DNA from: Pseudoneobacillus sp042683745
GTDB taxonomy: Bacteria; Bacillota; Bacilli; Bacillales; Cytobacillaceae
Direction: 5' to 3'
DNA: 64,000 bases
NCBI RefSeq assembly: GCF_042683745.1
Contig: NZ_JBHUJX010000018.1
Location: forward strand, 124,001 to 188,000
Under the pieces are notes generated by a model. The model did not search any database and had not been told where the DNA came from. It worked only from the letters and a program-made list of their open reading frames with translations. The translations under genes and the position numbers were made by a program. Shown here in pieces: positions 42,037-50,339 of this stretch; positions within the stretch are counted from its first letter, which is position 1; every line of letters begins with the position of its first letter.

Positions 42037-42792
42037 TTAGTTTAATGGTAGCTCGATAGAAGTTCCATCTCCTCCTCCACCATTATAATACTGTGGTACC
42101 TTTCCAGGAATCGTTCCCATTGCTAGTGGGATATCTTGTGTCACTGATGTGATTTTAGTAGAAAATGGAACAATAATTTGAACATCCACTTTTACTTCAA
42201 TATAAATAGCAATCCATACATTATTGATTCCGAACGGTTTAAGTTCTGTTTTCGGATTGACCTCAACTTCTCCGACAGCATGGAAACTGATCGGTATTTT
42301 CGGTCCCAAATTACCAAGCAATGCATTATTCGTTGCTTGCCCTATTGGAATCTCATATACAATCCCTTTTGCTTTTTTAGATTCACCGTAATCGATTGCA
42401 ACATCCGTATTTTGTTCAATTAGTTCAAGATTACCTTTTGATGCTTCTTTTAAATTTTTTGACACTAAGGTATGTGTATCTGCAATGACACTTGTAATAA
42501 TTTCAGTATTTAAATTGGCTGCTGTTCCTCCATCATCACTAGGAGTAAGTTCAATAATATCATTAATTTTCATTCCGGTAGCAATCTTCTTATTAATTGC
42601 CTGATTAATCACCACTGTAGCTATTTTCTTCGTCTGGCTTTCCGCATATGCCATTAAGGTCGGCTCGATTCCTTTATTTATGACCCAAAGTCCTGATGCA
42701 GTTGAAAAGGTAAAAAAGACAAACGTTAACAAAAAAACATAGCGAAAAGGTAATGGACCTTTTCGGGGCAATAGACGACGAAATTTTGCCAA
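42037..42792 (-). CDS. yunB: Sporulation protein YunB
   Basis: 251 residues, an N-terminal membrane helix (about 16-38) and a large extracytoplasmic domain; C-terminal Gly-rich NGGGGDGTS. In B. subtilis yunB is a SigE-dependent gene needed for efficient sporulation. TTG start at 42792 follows AAAGGGGGG by eight bases. Repeat copy 7 lies upstream. Confidence 0.88.
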   Translation of the reverse strand: MAKFRRLLPRKGPLPFRYVFLLTFVFFTFSTASGLWVINKGIEPTLMAYAESQTKKIATVVINQAINKKIATGMKINDIIELTPSDDGGTAANLNTEIITSVIADTHTLVSKNLKEASKGNLELIEQNTDVAIDYGESKKAKGIVYEIPIGQATNNALLGNLGPKIPISFHAVGEVEVNPKTELKPFGINNVWIAIYIEVKVDVQIIVPFSTKITSVTQDIPLAMGTIPGKVPQYYNGGGGDGTSIELPLN

Positions 42793-42849
42793 GAAAAATC
42801 CCCCCTTTACAAGCTATATGTATGCTTTAAAGAGGGGAACTAGACTAAC

Positions 42850-42991
42850 AGAAAAGCGGAAGGCGCCTGTTTATCGGCGACAAGCAAAAGACGAGCCGGC
42901 AGGAAGGTTGTTCTTTAACCTTCATGACGGATTGACTTTTGACCTCGAGCCGATGGCGCCTGAAGCTGGACAATTTTCGAAATCCAAAAAA
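42850..42991 (+). repeat. Interspersed element, copy 7
   Basis: Starts AGAAAAGCGGAAGGCGCC and ends GGACAATTTTCGAAATCC. Outer GGCGCC / GGCGCC, second arms TATCGGC / GCCGATG, tip arms GGAAGGTTG / AACCTTC-like. No module. Lies between yunB and the HD-GYP gene. Confidence 0.9.
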
Positions 42992-43009
42992 GTTAACTTT
43001 CTAAAAAGA

Positions 43010-44107
43010 TTAATCATTTTTCATTGTCGTATCGCAATTAGTGATAATTAAAGATAATTCAATCTTTAAATCTAATTCATATGGCTCTGGAACATGGTGA
43101 CCTTTTTCTTCTAAAATACGGACGATTGGTCTTTCGCTTAACCCAAAATTTTGTGCAGAAACGACTCCCTTTCTCCCGTCATTTAATTCGACTGTTAGTC
43201 CATTAGGGTAAATAACAACGGACTTTCGAAAGGCTTCAATAATTTTCGGTTCAAATAAAATATCTGATCCAGCATACAAAATTTCTAATCCTTCATGTGG
43301 TAGCATGGCGTTACGGTACACTCGGTTTGAGGTTACCGCATCAAAAACATCAGCAACGGCAATAATTTTTCCATATAAATGAATATCATTGCCTGTTATT
43401 CCTCTAGGATAACCAGAACCGTTCATCCTCTCATGATGCTGATAGGCACAATGTGCAACTAGTAAAGGAAGCGTTTGGACGGTTTTGAGCATTTTAAAAC
43501 CTGCCTCTGCATGCTTCTTTACTTCTTCATACTCTTCTTCAGTTAATCGCCCATTTTTAAATAATATCGGCTCTGGAATCTTCATTTTACCCACATCATG
43601 TAGAATAGCCCCTAGACCGAGAATCTCTAAATCCTTTTGTGGCAACTTTAATTCAAGACCAATTGCAAGCGTATACATTGTTACATTTAATGAATGTGTA
43701 AAAATATAATTATCATACGTAAAAACATCAGACAGTAAATTTAACAAGTTGGGATTATTTTTCAACTCAGTTAGTAAATCGCGTATTAAATTGGTAAATT
43801 TCTTGGAGGACTTCTCCATAATAAATGTTTGAGATTTTTTTGGGGACGTATATAGTTCCTTAAAGGTTAATTCAATGGTGGTTAAAGCTTCTTTTCTTAC
43901 CTTTTCAGAAATACTATCATTGACAATAATATCATCTGTCATTTTGTCCTTTATGTATATATAGTCAATTCCTAAATAAAGTAGTCGTGTAATGACTAAT
44001 TCGGCTAACTCCACCCCTTCATTTAATAGGATTTGACCCTTTTCATTATAGATTGGTTTTCCAAGTATCGTCCCGCTTTTTACGGTATTCGTAGCGACTA
44101 GTCTCAT
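43010..44107 (-). CDS. HD-GYP domain cyclic di-GMP phosphodiesterase
   Basis: 365 residues. N-terminal part of about 120 residues without a known sensor, then HD-GYP: THSLNVTMYTLAIG, ILHDVGKMKIPE (HD pair) and HHERMNGSGYPRGI (GYP). It probably breaks down cyclic di-GMP. Ribosome site TAGGAG. It is the second cyclic di-GMP gene of the window, with the EAL gene at 34303. Single gene. Confidence 0.92.
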   Translation of the reverse strand: MRLVATNTVKSGTILGKPIYNEKGQILLNEGVELAELVITRLLYLGIDYIYIKDKMTDDIIVNDSISEKVRKEALTTIELTFKELYTSPKKSQTFIMEKSSKKFTNLIRDLLTELKNNPNLLNLLSDVFTYDNYIFTHSLNVTMYTLAIGLELKLPQKDLEILGLGAILHDVGKMKIPEPILFKNGRLTEEEYEEVKKHAEAGFKMLKTVQTLPLLVAHCAYQHHERMNGSGYPRGITGNDIHLYGKIIAVADVFDAVTSNRVYRNAMLPHEGLEILYAGSDILFEPKIIEAFRKSVVIYPNGLTVELNDGRKGVVSAQNFGLSERPIVRILEEKGHHVPEPYELDLKIELSLIITNCDTTMKND

Positions 44108-44203
44108 TGGTTTCTCCTAAATCCCATATTCTTTTCCATATATTATTATATAATATTATACATGATTCGACATAATCCTCCAATGACATATTACTAACGA
44201 AAA

Positions 44204-44230
44204 AAAGACTAACTCTTTAGGTTAGCCTTT
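44204..44230 (-). terminator. yunC terminator
   Basis: AAAGGCTAACC / GTTAGTCTTT stem with seven T on the minus strand, overlapping the yunC stop. Confidence 0.8.
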
Positions 44231-44531
44231 ACAACATTTTTAATAATGCTTCTCTTCCGATCATTCCTTTGTGAATGCCAAGATTTTCAGCTTCGAAAGT
44301 GATCGACTCCAGTGGAGCGTTAAGTAGTTGATCAATCGTTTTAACTCCTATCGCTCTTCCCGCAATCACCTTGCGATCCTTTAATTTTTCATTTAATAAA
44401 CCTATATCAAGAGCTCCACACATTATATACCCTTTATCGTTTGAAACGACTAGTAAATTTGTTTTAGGTAGTTGAACTGAAATGCTTAAAAATGTATTTC
44501 CATCGATTACAATCGGTGCAAGTTCGATCAA
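44229..44531 (-). CDS. yunC: YunC (DUF1805)
   Basis: 100 residues of the DUF1805 family with the conserved core YIMCGALDIGLLNEKL and AGRAIGVKTIDQLL. A small alpha/beta fold of unknown function. TTG start at 44531 preceded by AAAGGAGCGG. It follows yunE on the same strand as in B. subtilis. Confidence 0.87.
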   Translation of the reverse strand: MIELAPIVIDGNTFLSISVQLPKTNLLVVSNDKGYIMCGALDIGLLNEKLKDRKVIAGRAIGVKTIDQLLNAPLESITFEAENLGIHKGMIGREALLKML

Positions 44532-44589
44532 TTTTCTTCCGCTCCTTTCATAATCAAACTATGTTGAAAAGAAAAAAGCGTGTATAAAT

Positions 44590-45414
44590 CTAACCGAAAA
44601 TCCCTTGATAAATTAAACGTAATCCCATAATAATGAAAAAAGCACGCAAAATATTGATCAGGGTATTCCCTTTGATTTTCGTATTCAAGTAGGATCCAAT
44701 TTTGGCCCCAAACCAAGCTCCGGGTACTAGCGCTAATGCAAACCACCAATTGATATTCCCTAAACTAATATGGGTGGCAGAGCTAACAAGCGCTGATAGA
44801 AAAACAAGTAACATCGAAGTAGCAACAGCCACATGTGGAGGAAACATAAATATAAGAATCATCGCTGGAACCATTAACGAGCCCCCGCCAATTCCAAAAA
44901 GCCCTGAACTAAAACCAACAACAAATGAAACGATGAAGCCTAATAGTGGTTGAAATCCATATTGATGGGTTTCACCACTTGGATCCGTAAAGGTGCGGAC
45001 AATTCCTTTGCTCGTATTTAACTTTAATGGCTTTAGTTTATTTTTTACAATTAATAAAATGCCGACAAAAATCATAAAAATTCCAAAGTATAAATTAAAT
45101 GAGTGCACATCTAAATATTTATTTACCCAGGCACCAATAATAGCTCCAGGTGCACTTCCTGCAAAAAAGGTAAATCCACTTCTATAATCCACTGTTTTAT
45201 GTTTCATATATGAAAGAGTCGACGACAGCCCTGTAACAATCAAAATCAGTGAAGTAGTCCCTACAGCAATCTGGGGTGGAATATCCCCTAGTAAATTAGT
45301 ATACGTTCCGAAATAAAGTAAAACTGGAACAATAATAATTCCGCCACCAAGTCCGATTAAAGACCCAATCGAGCTTGCAACTAACCCTATTAAAACTAAA
45401 ATAATCCATTGCAT
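44590..45414 (-). CDS. yunE: TauE/SafE (TSUP) family membrane exporter YunE
   Basis: 274 residues with eight helices and two family repeats: IGSLIGLGGGIIIVPVLL near the N-terminus and SSGLFGIGGGSLMVPAMI in the second half. The family moves sulfite, sulfoacetate or similar anions; the substrate here is unknown. Ribosome site AAAGGAG. Confidence 0.9.
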   Translation of the reverse strand: MQWIILVLIGLVASSIGSLIGLGGGIIIVPVLLYFGTYTNLLGDIPPQIAVGTTSLILIVTGLSSTLSYMKHKTVDYRSGFTFFAGSAPGAIIGAWVNKYLDVHSFNLYFGIFMIFVGILLIVKNKLKPLKLNTSKGIVRTFTDPSGETHQYGFQPLLGFIVSFVVGFSSGLFGIGGGSLMVPAMILIFMFPPHVAVATSMLLVFLSALVSSATHISLGNINWWFALALVPGAWFGAKIGSYLNTKIKGNTLINILRAFFIIMGLRLIYQGIFG

Positions 45415-45452
45415 GATGTTAACTCCTTTGATTTTGCGCTAATTTTCTCAGT

Positions 45453-46298
45453 TTAAAATAAATCTAATTGCCGTGGCGCAAGATTTGTATATTCGATATT
45501 TAGCAATTGAATAAACTCTTTTGCATTGTCAGCAGCATCTCCCCCAGAGTTATTATTGAAGAGAACATAGATATTACGACAACTTTCGTGTAAATATCGA
45601 ATTTTCACAGCCCATTCTGCAAGTTCTGTTTGATTATAACGATATAAATAACGAACTTCACGCCAATCAATCCCTTTTTGCTTCTGCCATCCATGAACAT
45701 TTCTTCCATGAAATCGCACCAGTGCACTATCAGATTGTGTACTTGCTAATACAACAGGCACCGACCCCTGACCCGCTTGTGGTTCGTCACAAATAGTATG
45801 TATCCACCCTTCTGTTCTCATGAAATCTAGTGTTTTCATTTTTAATTCTGGATAAAACCAAGATTGATGCCGGAACTCTAGTGCACAAGGGATTTCACCC
45901 ATTTCCTTTTTACAAAAACGTAAATACTCAACATGATCTTTTTTACAATCAAACCACGGTGGAAATTGAAATAAAACCATCGCTAATTTCTGATGAGTCA
46001 AATATGGTTGAATGGATTCCTTAAATGCTTTAAACATTTCCTTTTTATTTTCAAAAGGAATACCTTCCCGTTGATGACCTGTCATTCCTTGATAAGCCTT
46101 TACGACAAATTGAAAGGAATCCGGTGTTTCTAATACCCATTTTTCTGCATTTTTTACTGGCTGTATCGCGTAAAAAGAAGTATCTACCTCAACGATAGGA
46201 AAATGAGCTGCGTACACTGAAAGTCTGTCTCTTGGAGAAATTTTCCCTGGATACAAGGTATTATGATCCCCCCAACCTGTCACACCGACAAAAATCAT
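45453..46298 (-). CDS. yunF: DUF72 family protein YunF
   Basis: 281 residues, TIM-barrel-like DUF72 (YecE) family. Seen: VGVTGWGDHNTLYPG, YAAHFPIVEVDTSFY, ALEFRHQSWF, LVRFHGRN and YVLFNNNSGGDAADNA. Function not known. Ribosome site GGAGG. Confidence 0.88.
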   Translation of the reverse strand: MIFVGVTGWGDHNTLYPGKISPRDRLSVYAAHFPIVEVDTSFYAIQPVKNAEKWVLETPDSFQFVVKAYQGMTGHQREGIPFENKKEMFKAFKESIQPYLTHQKLAMVLFQFPPWFDCKKDHVEYLRFCKKEMGEIPCALEFRHQSWFYPELKMKTLDFMRTEGWIHTICDEPQAGQGSVPVVLASTQSDSALVRFHGRNVHGWQKQKGIDWREVRYLYRYNQTELAEWAVKIRYLHESCRNIYVLFNNNSGGDAADNAKEFIQLLNIEYTNLAPRQLDLF

Positions 46299-46575
46299 TG
46301 TAAAACCTCCGCTAAAATATGGAGAAATTTCGCCTTCCTAATCATATTAACATAATTTTGCGAACAAATAATCTTTAAGGACTTGAAAAATACATTTATA
46401 ACGTTTGAAATAAATTATCTAACTGGAAAATATTTATTTTATTCAACAATTGTAAATAAATTAGCACTATTGTAAACGATTGTCCCATTCAGATAGAACT
46501 TTGTGAGCATAAGATACGAAGAAAGCGAATTATATTTCTTCAGATGTTCATATTCTAAAGAAAGAAGGGACATTT
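46299..46575. promoter_or_regulatory. AT-rich promoter region of the Arg/Ser-repeat gene
   Basis: Divergent gap between yunF and the repeat gene. CATATTCTA at 46549-46557 fits the SigK -10 pattern CATANNNTA, 18 bases before the ATG, and CATAAGATA near 46509 fits as well; no good -35 AC is placed. This is weak support for mother-cell expression. Confidence 0.3.
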
Positions 46576-47013
46576 ATGACTTATTCACAAGCCGAAATTC
46601 AAGAAGCGGTATTAGAAGTTGAGGATGCTGGTCTAGGCGAATTTATGCATCAAGAACCTTTTAGTTGTCGCGGTCGTAGTCGACGTTCGCGCCGTAGTAG
46701 TCGCCGCTCTCGCCGCAGTAGTCGTCGCTCGCATCGCAGTAGTCGACGCTCTTGTCGCAGTGGTCGTCGTTCTCGTCGCAGTAGTCGTCGTTCTCGTCGC
46801 AGTGGCCGTCGTTCTCGTCGCAGTAGTCGACGTTCTCGTCGCAGTGGTCGACGTTCTCGTCGCAGTGGTCGACGTTCTCGTCGCAGTGGTCGACGTTCTC
46901 GTCGCAGTGGTCGACGTTCTCGTCGCAGTGGTCGACGTTCTCGTCGCAGTGGTCGACGTTCTCGTCGCACTAACCGTGGTACTGTTCGTTCTATTGACTA
47001 TTTTTGCAATTAA
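46576..47013 (+). CDS. CotG-like Arg/Ser-repeat protein, probable spore coat protein
   Basis: 145 residues: a unique acidic N-terminus (about 1-30, AEIQEAVLEVEDAGLGEF), then about 14 heptads of the form (S/G)RRSRRS, and a short unique C-terminus TNRGTVRSIDYFCN. The DNA repeat unit is 21 bp; the last six units (46844-46970) are identical except for the final base, showing recent expansion. Composition and repeat type resemble CotG of spore coats, a CotH kinase substrate. No cotH lies nearby. The ribosome site GAAGGGAC is close to the ATG. Function is inferred. Confidence 0.7.
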   Translation: MTYSQAEIQEAVLEVEDAGLGEFMHQEPFSCRGRSRRSRRSSRRSRRSSRRSHRSSRRSCRSGRRSRRSSRRSRRSGRRSRRSSRRSRRSGRRSRRSGRRSRRSGRRSRRSGRRSRRSGRRSRRSGRRSRRTNRGTVRSIDYFCN

Positions 47014-47029
47014 CTCCCGTTTGGATCTT

Positions 47030-47056
47030 AAGAGCTCTTTTTAGGGCTCTTTTTTC
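47030..47056 (+). terminator. Terminator of the Arg/Ser-repeat gene
   Basis: Short stem AAGAGC / GCTCTT and six T. Confidence 0.75.
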
Positions 47057-47069
47057 TTAGGATTAAATA

Positions 47070-47110
47070 AAAACACCTAATCATGCATATTCTGCCTGAT
47101 TAGGTGTTTT
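47070..47110 (-). terminator. suf operon terminator
   Basis: Fourteen-base stem AAAACACCTAATCA / TGATTAGGTGTTTT with a 13-base loop, 12 bases after the sufB stop. Confidence 0.9.
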
Positions 47111-47121
47111 ATTATTGCTTT

Positions 47122-48519
47122 TTATCCAATAGATCCTTCCATTTCGAACTTTATGAGTCGATTCATTTCGACAGCATACTCCATTGGAAGTTCTTTTGTA
47201 AACGGCTCGATAAAGCCCATTACGATCATTTCTGTTGCTTCTTGCTCGGAGATACCGCGGCTCATTAGATAGAATAATTGTTCTTCTGAAACTTTAGAAA
47301 CTTTTGCTTCATGCTCTAATGAGATATTGTCATTAAGGATTTCATTATATGGAATAGTATCTGAAGTAGATAAATTATCCATAATTAACGTATCACACTC
47401 AATGTTTGAACGCGCTCCGTCTGCTTTACGCCCGAAATGAACAATACCACGATAAGTTACTTTTCCACCATGCTTAGAAATCGATTTCGAAACAATCGTC
47501 GATGAAGTATTTGGCGCTAAATGAGTCATTTTAGCTCCAGCGTCCTGATGTTGACCTTTTCCAGCAATTGCAATGGAAAGAGTCATTCCACGAGCGCCTT
47601 CGCCTTTTAAAATAACAGCAGGATACTTCATTGTTAATTTCGATCCGATGTTTCCATCAATCCATTCCATTGTCGCATTAGCTTCACAAACTGCACGTTT
47701 TGTAACAAGGTTATAAACATTGTTTGCCCAGTTTTGAATCGTTGTATAACGGCAGTAAGCATCTTTCTTGATGATGATTTCAACTACTGCACTGTGTAAG
47801 GAGTTCGTTGTGTATACAGGTGCTGTACATCCTTCTACATAGTGAACATGTGCACCTTCGTCAACGATAATTAACGTACGTTCAAATTGTCCCATATTTT
47901 CAGAGTTAATACGGAAATAAGCTTGTAAAGGCGTTTCCACTTTTACTCCTTTTGGAACATAGATGAATGATCCACCTGACCAAACAGCTGAGTTTAAAGC
48001 AGCAAATTTATTATCTGTTGGAGGAATTACCTTCGCCCAATGCTCACGGAAAATATCTTCGTTCTCTTTAAGGGCTGAGTCCGTATCTTTAAATACGATT
48101 CCAAGAGCTTCTAAGTCTTCTTGCATATTATGGTAAACTACTTCGGATTCATATTGTGCAGAAACACCTGCTAAATACTTTTGTTCCGCTTCAGGAATCC
48201 CAAGCTTATCAAATGTAGCTTTAATTTCTTCTGGAACTTCATCCCATGAACGTTCAGTTTTCTCAGATGGTTTAACATAATAAGTGATTTCCTCAAAGTT
48301 TAAGGAATTCAAATCTCCGCCCCATTGTGGCATTGGCATGCTATAAAAAAGATCCAATGATTTTAGACGGAAGTCTAACATCCACTGTGGCTCTTGCTTC
48401 ATTTTTGAAATTTCTTCTACTATTTCTTTTGTCAATCCACGTTTAGAGCGAAAGATCGACACATCTTTATCGGCAAAACCATATTTATAATCACCGATTT
48501 CAGGCGCCTTTTTAGCCAT
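47122..48519 (-). CDS. sufB: Fe-S cluster assembly protein SufB
   Basis: 465 residues; forms the SufBCD scaffold with SufC and SufD. Conserved parts: WSGGSFIYVPKGVKVETPLQ, VHYVEGCTAP, MTHLAPNTSSTIVSKSISKHGG and NIECDTLIMDN. ATG at 48519 lies after AAGGAGG; the frame continues upstream into repeat copy 8 but that extension is not coding. Last gene of sufCDSUB, separated from sufU by a repeat element. Confidence 0.96.
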   Translation of the reverse strand: MAKKAPEIGDYKYGFADKDVSIFRSKRGLTKEIVEEISKMKQEPQWMLDFRLKSLDLFYSMPMPQWGGDLNSLNFEEITYYVKPSEKTERSWDEVPEEIKATFDKLGIPEAEQKYLAGVSAQYESEVVYHNMQEDLEALGIVFKDTDSALKENEDIFREHWAKVIPPTDNKFAALNSAVWSGGSFIYVPKGVKVETPLQAYFRINSENMGQFERTLIIVDEGAHVHYVEGCTAPVYTTNSLHSAVVEIIIKKDAYCRYTTIQNWANNVYNLVTKRAVCEANATMEWIDGNIGSKLTMKYPAVILKGEGARGMTLSIAIAGKGQHQDAGAKMTHLAPNTSSTIVSKSISKHGGKVTYRGIVHFGRKADGARSNIECDTLIMDNLSTSDTIPYNEILNDNISLEHEAKVSKVSEEQLFYLMSRGISEQEATEMIVMGFIEPFTKELPMEYAVEMNRLIKFEMEGSIG

Positions 48520-48539
48520 AATCGAAATCCTCCTTATTT

Positions 48540-48662
48540 GAAAAGCGGAAGCGCCTTGATTAGCCCCTACAAGCAAATGCTTCGACACCCGGAAAGTCGT
48601 TCTTTGACTTTTGGGGTGTCGAACATTTGACCTCGAGGGGCTAGGCGCTGGAGCTAGACAAC
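48540..48662 (+). repeat. Interspersed element, copy 8, inside the suf operon
   Basis: Starts GAAAAGCGGAAGCGCC and ends GGCGCTGGAGCTAGACAA. TAGCCCC / GGGGCTA arms, tip TTCGACACCC / GGGGTGTCGAA with AAAGTC / GACTTT top. No module. It fills the gap between sufU (stop 48686) and sufB (start 48519) and would be transcribed as a hairpin. Confidence 0.92.
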
Positions 48663-48685
48663 TTTAACCAGCTTTTCTAATTTTT

Positions 48686-49120
48686 TTACTCTTCTTCCTT
48701 CAGTCCTTTTTCCATTGCCTTCCAGGCTAAAGTTGCGCATTTAATTCTTGCAGGGAACTTAGATACACCTTGCAAGGCTTCAATATCACCAAGGTCAAGG
48801 TCATCGTCATACTCTTTTCCTTGCATCATATTTGAAAAAATGCTAGATAGTTTAATGGCGTTATCTATATTTTTGCCTTTAATCGCCTGAGTCATCATCG
48901 ATGCGGAAGACATTGAAATCGAACAGCCTTCTCCTTCAAATTTCGCATCTGTAACGATGCCATCTTCCACATTCATCGTTAACTGGATTCTGTCACCGCA
49001 TGTTGGGTTATTCATATTAATGGTTAAATTTCCATCTTCAATAACACCTTTATTTCGCGGATTTTTATAATGATCCATGATTACTTGACGATATAAGGCA
49101 TCTAGGTTATTAGAAGACAT
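48686..49120 (-). CDS. sufU: Sulfur-transfer protein SufU
   Basis: 144 residues; zinc protein that takes persulfide sulfur from SufS. Ligands are visible: NPTCGDRI (Cys, Asp), GEGCSISMSSASMM (Cys) and IKCATLAW (Cys). The ATG lies 11 bases inside the end of sufS, with AAAGGAG upstream. Confidence 0.95.
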   Translation of the reverse strand: MSSNNLDALYRQVIMDHYKNPRNKGVIEDGNLTINMNNPTCGDRIQLTMNVEDGIVTDAKFEGEGCSISMSSASMMTQAIKGKNIDNAIKLSSIFSNMMQGKEYDDDLDLGDIEALQGVSKFPARIKCATLAWKAMEKGLKEEE

Positions 49121-50339
49121 CGCTAAAATACTCCTTTGTTTTGATAAGCCCTTGAACAAACTTATCAATATCTTCTTCCGTATTATATAGGTAGAAGCTT
49201 GCTCTTGCGGTAGCAGATTGTTTTAACCATCTCATGAGTGGTTGGGCACAATGATGTCCTGCACGGACAGCAATTCCTTCTGCATCAAGAACGGTCGCTA
49301 CATCATGAGGATGAACATCATCAAGATTAAAGGTAACAACTCCAGCTCTTTTTGCTGGATCCTTAGGTCCGAAAATGGATATTCCCTCCACAGTCGACAT
49401 TTTCTCTAGAGCATAGGCTGCTAGTTTATGTTCATGTTCAGTAATTTGGTCTAAACCAATCTGCTCTAAAAAGTCAATCGCCGCACCTAAACCGATGGCT
49501 CCAGCGATGATCGGTGTCCCTCCTTCAAATTTCCACGGGAGTTCCTTCCATGTTGAATCGTATAATTCAACAAAATCAATCATCTCACCACCAAATTCAA
49601 TTGGCTCCATATTTTCTAAAAGCTTCTTCTTACCATATAATACGCCAATTCCGGTTGGTGCACACATTTTATGTCCAGAAAAAGCAAAGAAATCACAGTC
49701 TAAATCTTGTACATCTACTTTCAAATGTGGGGCACTTTGAGCACCGTCCACCACCATTATCGCTCCATTACTATGTGCAATTTGAGCAATTTCCTTGATT
49801 GGGTTAATCACTCCAAGGACATTGGAAACGTGCATGATGGAAACTATCTTTGTATTGGATGTGACAGTTACTCTAACATCTTCTAACGATATTGTGCCAT
49901 CCTCTTGTAGAGGCAAATATTTCAACTGTGCTCCGGTTTTTTTCGCTACTTGTTGCCATGGAATGATATTGCTATGATGCTCCATATGGGAGATAACAAT
50001 TTCATCTCCTTCTTTCAGGTTTGCCGCAGCGTAGCTTGCTGCAACAGTATTTAAAGCCGTCGTCGTTCCACGAGTAAAAATGATTTCCTCTGTCGACTTT
50101 GCATTAATAAACTTACGAACCTTTTCACGTGCCCCTTCATAACCATCGGTTGCTTTCGTACCGAGAGTATGAACTCCCCGATGAACATTCGAGTTATACT
50201 CGCGATAATACTTATCCAACGCTTCAATCACTTGAATCGGTTTTTGAGAGGTTGCTGCACTGTCTAAATATACGAGTGGATTTCCATTAACTTCTTGATT
50301 TAGAATCGGAAATTGGTTTCGAATATCCTGGATATTCAT
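49110..50339 (-). CDS. sufS: Cysteine desulfurase SufS
   Basis: 409 residues, PLP enzyme that takes sulfur from cysteine. PLP lysine in FSGHKMCAPTGIG, catalytic Cys in RAGHHCAQPLM, cofactor-site GAQSAPH. Overlaps sufD by one base and sufU by 11 bases, so the three are translationally coupled. Confidence 0.96.
   Translation of the reverse strand: MNIQDIRNQFPILNQEVNGNPLVYLDSAATSQKPIQVIEALDKYYREYNSNVHRGVHTLGTKATDGYEGAREKVRKFINAKSTEEIIFTRGTTTALNTVAASYAAANLKEGDEIVISHMEHHSNIIPWQQVAKKTGAQLKYLPLQEDGTISLEDVRVTVTSNTKIVSIMHVSNVLGVINPIKEIAQIAHSNGAIMVVDGAQSAPHLKVDVQDLDCDFFAFSGHKMCAPTGIGVLYGKKKLLENMEPIEFGGEMIDFVELYDSTWKELPWKFEGGTPIIAGAIGLGAAIDFLEQIGLDQITEHEHKLAAYALEKMSTVEGISIFGPKDPAKRAGVVTFNLDDVHPHDVATVLDAEGIAVRAGHHCAQPLMRWLKQSATARASFYLYNTEEDIDKFVQGLIKTKEYFSDVF

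Noticed and set aside
46650..46970. Long open frames on the minus strand and in another plus frame over the Arg/Ser repeat (Arg/Glu and Val/Ala repeats)
   Set aside because: A 21-bp repeat keeps several frames open; only the plus frame with a ribosome site and unique ends is credible.
48520..48588. N-terminal extension of SufB (MSKHLLVGANQGASAF)
   Set aside because: It is read-through into element copy 8; the real start with AAGGAGG is at 48519.
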